Below, one piece after another: positions 1 through 9,678 of a stretch of 64,000 bases of DNA. The stretch is from Mikania micrantha (taxonomy: Eukaryota; Streptophyta; Magnoliopsida; Asterales; Asteraceae). The position numbers were made by a program, and so were the translations under genes. Each line of letters starts with the position of its first letter. Within the stretch, counting starts at the first letter, position 1. Where the stretch lies: NCBI GenBank assembly GCA_009363875.1, contig CM018691.1, forward strand, positions 38,727,446-38,791,445, given 5' to 3'. The notes under the pieces are model-generated. The model saw only the letters and a program-made list of their open reading frames with translations, had not been told where the DNA came from and ran no database searches.

Positions 1-302
1 TCCACGCTTCCGAACTATCGTTTGGCCTTGTTTGAACTTCCTAGTTCAATGTGTGAGTGTCTTGTGTAGTTTCGAGTGTTGTGCTAAACAATGTGCTTGA
101 CGTTCACCAACGTTCGTGTGTTTTGACACGTGTGTGCTGTTTGTCGATAATCCCACGAATTATCCTGTTGTGTGTCGGTGTTCGCACTGTCGTGCCACGT
201 GTCACACTAAATTAATCTAATTCTAGTGCCACGTGTGCATAAAGCATTTAAATAAACATTTAAATAAATAAGATGCTGACCTGGAAATTACGGGGTGTCA
301 CA
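1..302 (-). mobile_element. LTR, 5' (U3) part, truncated by window edge
   Basis: Read on the minus strand, an LTR begins at 302 with TGTGACACCCCG and runs off the left edge. It is homologous to the start of the LTR at 3032-5962: both share the terminal block (CCTGGAAATT and GGTGTCACA on the plus strand), two TGCCACGT boxes and a GATAAT...ATTATC palindrome near 146-164. By eye the two are only about 70-75% alike, so they need not be the two LTRs of one element. It abuts the protease coding sequence at 303 directly, with no clear polypurine tract. Confidence 0.75.
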
Positions 303-1884
303 TGCTCTCCATTTGGCAACGTAACTCGTACGATCTTCTTGTTGCACACGATCTCAGGATGGTTAGCAGATAACCAATCCATTCCAATCACCACTTCGAA
401 GCTCCCGAGAGTTACCGGCATCAGATCGATCTCCATTTCGTGGTCTGCTAGCATCAAGACACACCCTTAGATGATGTTTTGTGTTTCAATCAGCTTACCA
501 TCCGCTAACTCTACGGTGTACTTATAGTCTAGTGGTGCTGGGGTCATATTAAGCAGTTTACTAAAATCACTAGAGATAAAACTCCTATCGGCACCGATAT
601 CAAATAATATGCTAGCATAGACATTATTTAAAAGAAACGTACCGGTGACGACATTGGGGTCATCTTTTGCTTCTCCTGACCCGATCACAAATGCCCTTCC
701 CCTTGCTGGATTGCCACCAACGTTCTTCTTCTGCGGGCAACCTCGATGCATATGTCCCGGCTTTCCGCAAGTGAAACACCCTTTCATTGTATCAGCTTTG
801 TTGAGATTGGGGTTGGGATTTGATCGGCATTCTTTGGCCAGGTGCCCGTTCCTTCCACAGTTGGTGTATTTGACCCTTTTGCATGGGCCGAAGTGATGGT
901 AGTTGCAGCTGTTGCATTTTGGGCTGTTGCCCTGATATCCCCCCTTGCCTTGAGTGTTTGGCTGGGTGACAGTGAAGACTTTGGCATGTGCTGGCCGGTG
1001 CTGGGTTGGTTGTTGCGGTGAGAAGGTACGGTTGTTGCTGGGCTCCCACTTCCTCTTGGGCTCTTGGGGTTTCATATGTTCACCCCTCTTAGGCAGTTTA
1101 CCCTAAGCTACTGCCTGGTCAGTCAGCTTGTGGGCCAGTCGGATCAGTGGCTGGATGGTTGTGAGGTCGGAAGCAGTTACCATGCTTTGTATTTGCTCGG
1201 GCAATCCACTGATGAATTGCTCGATCTTCTTATACTCCGGCGTCACCATTGCCTGGCACAGTTTTCATAGTTCGTGGAATCGAGTACAGTATTGCTCGAT
1301 CTCAGAACCCACCATCTTGTGCACCCAGAATTCTGCCTCTAGCTTTTGGATTTCATCTCATGGACAATACTCCTCGTGGAGCATTCTAGTAAATTCTTCC
1401 CACGGGATAGTGTTTGCAGTCTCGGGTCCAAGATTTTGGACGTACGTGTTCCACCTGGTGAGGGCAGGTCCCTCCAGAGTCCCGGTGGCAAATTTGACCC
1501 GGTTTTCTTCCGAGCACTCAGCCATAGAGAAGACTGACTCTAGTTACTCTATCCATCGGAGTAGTCTCACCACTCCCTCAGTTCCCTGGAATTTGTGGGG
1601 ATGGCAGCTTAGAAAAGCTTTAAACGAGCATCCCTTGGTTACACTCCCATGAGATACTGTGCGTCGAAGTTCAATGTCACGTGTTAGCGTCAGCGTTGTC
1701 TATACTAAGTCAGTGATGTTAAGCAAGTGTTAGTACCGTTATTTGTGCCACTAGTCTCGCTGTTGTGACGGTTTGCCTCATATTCGGAAATTGCTTTGTT
1801 GACCCATCGGTCAACCATCATTTTGATTGTTGCCGCTCCGATTTTGTGCTTAGGGTGACGGACGTAGGTTCCTCTTCCAGACAT
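303..1884 (-). pseudogene. Ty3/gypsy gag-protease, degenerate, pol missing
   Basis: Minus-strand gag starting near MSGRGTY at about 1884. It runs through a retrotransposon gag core (1650-1080, several in-frame stops), then zinc knuckles (CFTCGKPGHMHRGC is complete; an upstream knuckle reads YTNCGRNGHLAKEC, with its first Cys changed to Tyr), then an aspartic protease. The protease active site reads LFDIGADRSF where the family has D-S/T-G-A, and the flap-distal motif VIGMDWL is present. The reading frame stops dead at the LTR at 302, so RT, RNase H and integrase are absent. This is a chromovirus of Tekay/Del type by its protein motifs. It can only have moved using proteins from another copy. 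Confidence 0.85.
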
Positions 1885-2137
1885 GGTTCTATATGGAAGG
1901 GATAGAGGGTTAGTCATCATGTGTTAGTGTGTTAGTCAGGGGTTAGGTTAGATGTCATGTCAGTAGTAGTCATAGTCAAGATATATATAAGCAAGAAAAA
2001 TAAAACATCTTTTCATTAATGATAATAACTTTGAGTACAATGATTTTCAAAAGAGATACTACTACAAAAGTTCATAGGAGCACATCCCGCTCATCTGAGA
2101 ATACAAAAGTAAGATAACTAAGAACAGAAAAATCAGA

Positions 2138-2875
2138 CTAAAAATGTGATGCAACAGTAGAGTGCGAATCTCCGCTGTCAGCAGGACCGTCGTCATCATC
2201 CTCCTCAGGATCCTCATCTGTATCCTCATCAAAATCTCCTTCTTGGAGGTCCTCAGCCTCGAATTGGGGTCCCTGGTCCAGCTCTTGCTCCGACTCCATG
2301 ATCAGCTGATCAGCCCAGGCGTTCTGAAGCGCCACCAAGTTCTCTCCTGCAACGTCCTCTACCACGACCAGCCGCTCACCATGGTCCTGGACCACGGCAG
2401 CAACCTCCCCATGTCGCTCCTCCAACTGCGTCGTCCGGTTCCAGAGCGCCGCGATCTCATCGACCACTTGCTCTCGCATGTGGTCCAGCTGTCCACGGAG
2501 ATGCTGGTTCTCCTCTCGGAGAGCTCCGATCTCCTTGTCCCGCTCGCATGCCCTACGGACTTCCCGAGCAGTCCTAGCAACATGGGCTGCGAAAGCTCGC
2601 TCAAATGACACTCCCAGTGCCGGTAGTCGGTGCGCCCGGTCATCATCCAGTCGAAATCGCTGAAGAGGTACCCTCTCCTCGATGCTCCAATCCCACACTG
2701 TATGCGGGTACCAAGTCCATGATCTGGGACAATTGGCAATGCGCGCCTGCTCGGCCATCTCAGCATCTACCTGGGACATGATGTCCCGAACACGCTGCCG
2801 ACTCTCATCAGTCAGCTTGTCCTCTACGGGTCGCTTCCGTGGGTTACGCCTCCTATCCTCATTGTTATCAGCCAT
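2138..2875 (-). CDS. intact pre-gag ORF of a chromovirus (unknown function)
   Basis: An uninterrupted 245-codon minus-strand ORF begins 141 bases downstream of the primer site and ends about 250 bases before the gag start. The protein opens with a basic stretch (RRRNPRKRP). It has a heptad-rich, Glu/Arg/Gln-rich centre (roughly residues 90-190) likely to form a coiled coil, and ends in a very acidic tail (Asp/Glu runs, residues about 205-235). Base composition is clearly richer in G+C than the surrounding LTR DNA. I do not recognise a domain. Its position between primer site and gag makes it an extra ORF of the retrotransposon rather than a host gene. It is intact while the adjacent gag has several stops, so it is either younger, recently exchanged or maintained by selection; the sequence alone does not say which. 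Confidence 0.7.
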   Translation of the reverse strand: MADNNEDRRRNPRKRPVEDKLTDESRQRVRDIMSQVDAEMAEQARIANCPRSWTWYPHTVWDWSIEERVPLQRFRLDDDRAHRLPALGVSFERAFAAHVARTAREVRRACERDKEIGALREENQHLRGQLDHMREQVVDEIAALWNRTTQLEERHGEVAAVVQDHGERLVVVEDVAGENLVALQNAWADQLIMESEQELDQGPQFEAEDLQEGDFDEDTDEDPEEDDDDGPADSGDSHSTVASHF

Positions 2876-3015
2876 CCTGTAAGTCTCAAATTAGTAAGTA
2901 ATCGTTAACAGTGGTAATAATATCATCAGGGTGTAAGTTCTAAGTGTAGTGTCTAATGTAGAGCAGCGGCTATAGTCTAAGTTCACTATATGCAAACCTA
3001 GTTCTCTATAACCAA

Positions 3016-3028
3016 GGCTCTGATACCA
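3016..3028 (-). other. primer binding site (tRNA-Met type)
   Basis: The minus strand reads TGGTATCAGAGCC three bases after the LTR end at 3032. This matches the 3' end of initiator tRNA-Met, the usual primer of chromoviruses. It identifies 3032-5962 as a 5' LTR in minus orientation. Confidence 0.9.
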
Positions 3029-3031
3029 GTC

Positions 3032-5962
3032 TGTCACACCCCCAAATTCCCACGTGCGGTGTCAGACCGTGCGGGTGTGACGTGGCCAGGATCACAGCTC
3101 ATGGTCATATAGAACGACTCTATATGAGTTACACAATCACACAGTTTTGTAAAATAATGCAAGTTTCAATAATACGCAGAGAATAATGTTTAAGATATCA
3201 TAAGAAAATAAATGTTTGCAGCAGAAAACATAAATTGTATCAAAACAGTACAAAAGATAATTGTTTTCAGAAACAACAATTCAAGACTAGGATTTGAGTC
3301 TATATGCAATTTCCGACTCCTTAGAAGTTCCATGTGCGTATCCTAGCTTGAGATCCATTAATTACCTAAGAATAATGCGAAAAGTGTCAACTAAAAAGTT
3401 GGTGAGTTCATAGGTTTAGACAGACAGTAAAACAGTAAACAGACATATACTGGGTATGTTAAGTTTAGTTGTTGGATCTACGATCCGTGGAGTGTGTCAG
3501 TTCATCTTCCCGAAACTCGAATGTTTCCGTTTGCCTCCGCGGGTCATCGCTGAACCCGACATCAACATCGAAATTACACTCGAAAATGGTTTTACAACAT
3601 ACAAGTCAAACATCTAAAACATGTGCATAGTAATTCTCACCCCAATAGTTTAGCAAACAATTATTAAGTAAAAGTGGGGCTGTAAACTCACCTGAGTTTA
3701 GCAGAGTGTTCGTACAAGAACCGAGTAGCTCGCTGGCTAGTAGTTACCTATATCATATAGGTGTTATAAGTTTGTGTTCACATACACTTTGGTCTCACAG
3801 GACCGTGTTTGTGTTTAACAACTCTAAGTTGTCGTGTGGGTCGTGTTGACCGTGTTTGGCCTAACGACCCGTTGGTGAAGGTTTTAGTTCAAGTGCTCGT
3901 GTAACGTGCAATTTTGTGTCGTACGATGTGTGCGGATACCAAAGTCACTTTCGTGAGGAAACTTACTATTTATAGTAGGTTTCTATTTTGGGAAAATTCC
4001 CACATTAGGCAAGTCATGCAATAAATCATAATCCGATTATTCTAATATGCATATTTATCCTAGGTGGCATGTTATCACATAGCACGTAATTACACTTAGC
4101 CGGTTAAGCACGTCTCGCGTGTAAAAGTTACTAAATATAGTAAGTTCACATAACACATCGTCTAAATCATCAACTTTCCATTCTATCATGATCCTAAGAC
4201 TCTTGCCATTATCATGGCAACTCATCATGACCAAAACAAGTATTATGAACATGTTTTATAAACAAAGTTCCCATTTATGGAAACTTGTCACTAATACGCA
4301 TATTTCCAATATTCTAATGAGTCAAAATGCCTAATACCATTTTGTTAAGTCCATATAGTCATGCCAATCATACTATAACATCCAGTTTACTATTAATTAG
4401 CAAGTTCATAACAAAAAGTTACTATCTATAGTAACATATGAAAAATACACAAAATTCATTCATTAAACGACATCAATCCTTTAGCATCATCATTTTAACA
4501 TCAAATAAGCATGTTAGGCACCCAACATTTTCAAACTCATCTTTTTAGAGCAAACTTATGATAAAAAGTTACTATTTTTAGTAATATTTATAAACATCAT
4601 ACTTTTAACATTTCTAACCATTCTAATGCACCAAATAACCATCACATTGGTTTCAAATCATCATTATAAACATAAATAATTGATCTATTCACATGCATGT
4701 GACTATTTCATCAAAAATCCCCATTTCAAGACATTAAAGTTTCTAAATATGGCAACAATGCTTCAAATCGCTATTTTGACCCCAAATATCATCATAGATC
4801 TTGCAAATAGTGCTCAACATCATCAATAAGCATATTCAAATACTAAAGATTGCTAGGATCATCATGGATCATACATGCATGTGATCGAAAATGCCCATTT
4901 CATAATAAAATCAAGAAATCATCATCAAATCTAATCATTATCACCATAGATCATCTTAATAACATCAAATCAGTAGAAACCTCACTAAATAACAGATCTA
5001 ACATGATGAAATTTCGTGCTTCATGTGGTGATGGTGGTGCATGTGGCCAAAATGGCTTGCACATGTGATTACAAGTGCCAAAAACACAAAATAGTGCTAG
5101 GACTACCTCAAGGGTCTTCTTGGGTGCTTGAATATTACTGGAACAAAATTTTATCCTCAAGAAGTCCTGTTGTGACTTCCACAGTAGCTCCAAGTTGTTC
5201 AAGATGGTCGATGATGCTCCTTAGCTTGCCTCAAGTCTTCAAGAGCTTCAATGGTTCTTCTCAAGTGTTGATAATGGCTTTCTAGCGAGTAATGGTGGTG
5301 TAGCAGAGTGAAAATGGTCGAACATGAGGTTTTCTGTCTAGAGGGTTGAGTGTAGAGGATGCCAGAAATGATTAACATTGGTTTTATAAAGATTTTGCGT
5401 GTGGGGCTCCGTTGCGTACCGCGAAGTCCGGCAAAAAGGTCCTCCGCGTACCGCTATGACTATAATAATCATTCTGTTCCCGGAACACTCCGCGTATCGC
5501 GAAGAGGGAAAATGTTCGGTCGTCATGTACCGCGATGTATTTCGGAGAATTTGAATTTCCCCGCACATGCGTCGCGTGCCGCGAAGGCCTATTTAGGTGC
5601 CCATCGCGTATCTCGATGGGTCCCAGTTGAGCCCAATAAGCCCAATTTCATTGTTTCGAACCGATTTTTGCGAATTTCTCGATTACGGTCTTCGTTTCTC
5701 AACATATGAGCATTGTTCCATCTATTCTAGGTTCCCTAGAACCTAAGTGTAGTGAAATTGTACTGTGGTTTGATCCGTTCACCAACGTTCGTTATTCAAG
5801 ACACGTGCGCGTGTTTTACGATAATTCCTTGAATTATCGATGTGTTCAAACTGTTGTGCCACGTGTCACACTAAATATTAATTATTCTAGTGCCACGTAA
5901 TAATAATACACATTATTATTAAAAATAAAGTAATTGCTGGCCTGGAAATTGCGAGGTGTCAC
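3032..5962 (-). mobile_element. 5' LTR (2.9 kb) of the inserted chromovirus
   Basis: On the minus strand the LTR starts TGTGACACCTCG at 5962 and ends GGGGGTGTGACA at 3032, followed by the primer site. A TATA-like TTTATAAAAC lies at about 5382-5391. Upstream of it, U3 holds six versions of a GCGGTACGCGA-like motif (plus-strand reads at about 5413, 5447, 5488, 5526, 5573 and 5608). A perfect palindrome GATAATTC-CTT-GAATTATC sits at 5820-5838. The LTR is inserted in the integrase zinc region of the element at 5963-11899. Confidence 0.88.
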
Positions 5963-6367
5963 ATGTTCGGCCTTTACTTGCGCGCATGTAAGGAACCTGT
6001 TCACATACTGCATCACATTAAACTTCATACCCGGCTACCAATAATACTTTCGAAGATCTTGATACATCTTCCTCACACTGGGATTCACAGAATAACGTGA
6101 TTTGTGGGTTTCTTCTAAAATCCTCGATCGAATGTCACCATTTCTGGGCACCCACATTTGACCGAATCGTACTTTAACACCGTGTTCATTGTCTTCAAAG
6201 TTCTTGACTTGCCCTAAGACACATTTGAAACCTACATTCTCTTCTTTCAGTCCTTCCTGTTGCGCCTGCTTGAGCTCGTTCAGAAATCCTGGAGTTATTA
6301 CCAAACTATACGATTTTACTCGAATGGCAGGATGATCAGTCTTGCGACTCAAAGCATCTGCCACCAC
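5963..6367 (-). pseudogene. integrase zinc-binding region, cut by LTR insertion
   Basis: Minus-strand coding continues from RNase H (MVADALSRK at 6367) into the integrase N-terminal zinc domain. It has the ETHKSRYSVNP stretch (His-containing), then MYQDLRKYYW, a stop, and a degraded version of the Cys pair (RFLTCAQVKAEH). The reading ends at 5963 where the LTR at 3032-5962 is inserted. The catalytic integrase core should lie beyond the left edge of the window. Confidence 0.85.
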
Positions 6368-6409
6368 ATTGGCCTTTCCCGGGTGATATAAAATATCACT
6401 ATCATAATC

Positions 6410-6970
6410 CTATAACAGCTCAAGCCATCGTCTTTGCCTCATGTTCAAATCATTTTGCTCGAAGAAGTACTTTAAGCTCTTATGGTAGGTATAGATGGTA
6501 CTCTTTACTCCATATAGATAGTGCCTCCATATTTTCAATGCGAACACCACTGCAGCGAGTTCAAGATCGTGGGTTGGGTAGTTACCTTCATGAATCTTTA
6601 GCTGGCGTGAAGCATAAGCTATCACCCTTCCCCTTTTCATCAGTACACATCCCAACCCTTGTCGTGATGCATCAGCATACACAACAAAATCATCATTTCC
6701 ATCCGGCATTGCTAAAACAGGAGCTTGGGTAAGTTTCTCCTTTAGCACTGAAAACGCTTGTTCTTGGTTCGGGCCCCATTCGTACTTTACATCTTTCTTC
6801 GTGAGCTTCGTCAGTGGCGTTGCTATCTTGGAGAAGTCTTGAATAAATCTTCGATAGTAACAAGCCAAACGAAGAAAACTGCGTACTTTCGTCAGTGACT
6901 TCGGAAGGCTCCATTTTATAATCGTTTCAACATTAGCTGGATCTACCATAATGCCTTCTGAGTTCACCAC
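6410..6970 (-). pseudogene. Ty3/gypsy RNase H domain
   Basis: This minus-strand frame covers the RT thumb/connection and RNase H. Recognisable motifs are FLRLACYYRRFIQDFS, then VVYADASRQGLGCVL (first catalytic Asp), THDLELAAVVFALKIWRHYLYG (catalytic Glu), and IYTYHKSLKYFF. The last normally reads YTDHKSL, so the third catalytic Asp is replaced by Tyr and the domain should be inactive. It is separated from the RT frame upstream by frameshifts around 7000-7090. Confidence 0.9.
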
Positions 6971-7080
6971 GTGACCCAGAAACTGTACTTCCCGTAACCA
7001 GAAGACGCATTTGGAGAACTTAGCATAAAGTTTTTTCTTTCCTCAGGATCTGGCAAGCATGGTCTCCCTCATTCTTTGAG

Positions 7081-8035
7081 TAAATGAAAAATATCATCAA
7101 TAAACACTATCACCGATCGGTCCAACATCGGTCAACATACTCTATTCATCAAATCCATAAATGCTACAGGAGCATTTGTCAATCCAAATGACATAACGAG
7201 AAACTCGTAGTGTCCATAACGTGTTCGGAACGCAGTTTCTGGAATATCCTGCTCACGAACTTTCAACCGATGGTAACCAGATCGGAGATCAATCTTGGAG
7301 AACCAGCTTGAACCTTGAAATTGATCGAACAAGTCATCAATTCTAGGTAGAGGATATCTATTATTTACGGTCAACTTATTTAGTTCCGTGTAATCAATAC
7401 ACATACGCATGCTTCCATCTTTCTTCATAACAAACAGCACCGGTGCTCCCCGTGGAGAGACACTCGGTCGTATAAAACCTTTATCAAGGAGTTCTTGTAG
7501 CTGGGCCATCATTTCCTTCATTTCAGTGGGAGCCAAACGGTATGGCGTTTTGGCAACAAGTTGTGCCCCTGGCACTAAGTCGATTTGGAACTCAATTTTC
7601 CGTTCTGGTGGTAATCCAAGCAATTCCTTAGGGAATACATCGGGGAAGTTACGCACCACAGGTACGTCATCAATCGTCCTCATATCCGTACGTTCCTCAA
7701 TCACGTAGGCCCAGTAGGCTACACTCCCTCGCCTCATCATAACATCAGCCTTGATCATCGAAATGATCTTCAGCACATACATCGCTTTATCACCATGAAC
7801 CATGACGGAGCTCCCATCCATCGCACGAAAAAAATCATCTTTCGTCGACATATAATGTTAGCCTCATATTTGGCTAACCAGTCCATACCCAAGACTACAT
7901 TGAACCCTCCCAAGGTTATAAGAAATAATCGTATTGGGAACTTATGACCTTCTATCTCAGCATAGCAATCATCTATATCCTCAGTCACCTTGGTCATCTT
8001 ACCAATAGCCGTCTCTACATTAAATATCCGATCTA
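7081..8035 (-). pseudogene. Ty3/gypsy protease remnant and reverse transcriptase
   Basis: The protease half retains GGFNVVLGMDWLAKYEAN. The DSGA/DTGA active site expected just upstream, near 8090, is lost in a small deletion with a frameshift. RT follows in an open frame (7851-7132): FPDVFPKELLGLPPER, AKTPYRLAP, RPSVSPRGAPVLFVMKKDGS, MCIDYTELN, RYPLPRIDDLFDQ, then FSKIDLRSGYHRLK (first catalytic Asp) and FLVMSFGLTNAP. After a frameshift the FIDD active-site box (VIVFIDDIF) lies at about 7090-7120. The order protease-RT-RNase H-integrase is that of Ty3/gypsy elements. Confidence 0.92.
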
Positions 8036-9345
8036 TCTTCTTAACCTTCCTAGATAACCCATCACAGAAAGTAGAAACAATACAGAAGCATGAATAATGT
8101 TGATAGAAAAGGTACATGTGACCATATCAGGGTCATCGATTGCATCATCCCGTGTCATCGTGAAGGCTTGGGCTTTAGCCTTCTGCTTCTCCTTCCCTTT
8201 CTCTTCTTTATTACCAGAGCTCGAAGCATCGGCCCTTGGTTGTTTGCAATCCTTGGACAGATGTCCAATCCCATTGTAGTTGTAGCATCTAATAGTACCA
8301 GGGCAATTGACTGAAAAGTGCCCCACCTTTCCACATCGAAAGCATAAGTTCGTGCCCACACGACACAGCCCAGAGTGGCTCTTGCCACACTTACAGCATA
8401 AGCCTGTTTCCTCTCGCTTGATTTTCTTGCCGGAAGACTTTCATTGCTCTGTTCAGCCTCGCTTGGTCCCGGAGGACTCCTTCACCCTTACTTCTTCTTT
8501 CATTGGCTCATCAGCCATCACATCATGCCATACAATACCACTGAGTTCAACAGTGGAGTCAAAGGTCTTTGGAGCATTGGCCTTCACATGAATCCTTACT
8601 TTTGGAGGCAGACCCTCCATGTACAACTTCACCCTTCGTTAGAAACCAAATGAGGAACGAGTCTGGCCATCTCGTTAAATCGTGAAGTGTACTGCCTATG
8701 GTTCAGATCCCCCGCTATCAGCATTAAAAATTCCCTTTCAACTTTATCCAGCTCATTCTTGGGACAAAACTGTTTAGTGACCAGCTCTTTCAGGTCTTCC
8801 CGAGTCAACTTCTCCATATCGACAGCAGTCTTTGATTGCTTGATTGTGTTTCACTGGTGAAGTGCCTCCTCGACAAAGGAGTGAGCTGCAAACTTGACAG
8901 CCTGATCAATTCGGCACTCAGTGATGGAGATAACAACCTCCATCACAGATATCCAGTGGCAGGTGGCCACAGCATCTTTCTTACCCTCAAAGGTCGGTGG
9001 GTTGCATCCAATCACAACCCTTCATCAGATTTCGATTGGAGTCACCGCTCTTCGTTTCGACGATCACGACTTCCTCGTCTTCTTTAGTGCTTTCTTTGAT
9101 TCCCTCATATTTTTCCCTCAACGCATCTTTCAAAGCTTTAGCGACCATCGCTGGTAACTTCTCGTCCATGATCTTGTAACCTCATCAGAAATAGCCTTTA
9201 TCACGACAGGCTCTAGTGTGAATTCCGATTCTTCCACCGATCGTTCACTGGTTTCTTCCTCTTCATTGACGGGTTTTTCAGTATTGACATGCGGCTCCTC
9301 AGTAGTCTGTACCGGTTTCTGTGGCCTACCTTTTTTTCCAGCCAT
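8036..9345 (-). pseudogene. Ty3/gypsy gag with two zinc knuckles, frameshifted
   Basis: Minus-strand gag starts at the Met at 9345 (MAGKKGRPQKPVQ) and changes frame several times. The gag core is visible at 8817-8629 (YTSRFNEMARLVPHLV). Two CCHC knuckles follow at 8350-8260: CFRCGKVGHFSVNC is complete, and CYNYNGIGHLSKDC has its second Cys changed to Tyr. A Lys/Glu-rich linker leads to the protease region. The gag leader is Glu-rich and unlike the pre-gag ORF at 2138-2875, so the two elements are different subfamilies. Confidence 0.85.
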
Positions 9346-9662
9346 CTAACTTTTCTACATAATGCATTAATTGATGAGTCAGTACAGGAACCAGTTTAGC
9401 ACGGAATAAGTGTTGTAAATCGTTATTGACATTGATCAGGTGTTATTAACCACTTACCCAACCTATAGGCTCTAAATGTTTCACATCCCATCTCCTCAAT
9501 GTACATGACACTAACTACTTCCTAACCTTACTTCTATTTCTTAGCTCATACATAAACATTCAGCTCGTGGCATCCCTTCATCCGTGGTTGGCAATCCGCG
9601 TCAATTAATCCCATTCTCAGTTTAAGTCTTGGCATTTGGGATGCCAAAATCTCTCAAACTAT

Positions 9663-9675
9663 GGCTTTGATACCA
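9663..9675 (-). other. primer binding site (tRNA-Met type)
   Basis: The minus strand reads TGGTATCAAAGCC three bases after the LTR end at 9679. It is a slightly altered tRNA-Met primer site, one base away from the copy at 3016-3028. Confidence 0.85.
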
Positions 9676-9678
9676 ACT

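Noticed and set aside
1128..1652. 174-codon plus-strand open frame
   Set aside because: Antisense shadow of the gag core, which is recognisable on the minus strand.
2162..2608. 148-codon plus-strand open frame
   Set aside because: Antisense of the pre-gag ORF at 2138-2875, which has the coherent protein features.
1..5962. Reading 1-302 and 3032-5962 as a certain LTR pair of one element
   Set aside because: The two sequences look only about 70-75% alike by eye and the expected polypurine tract is missing at 303, so the pairing is left open.
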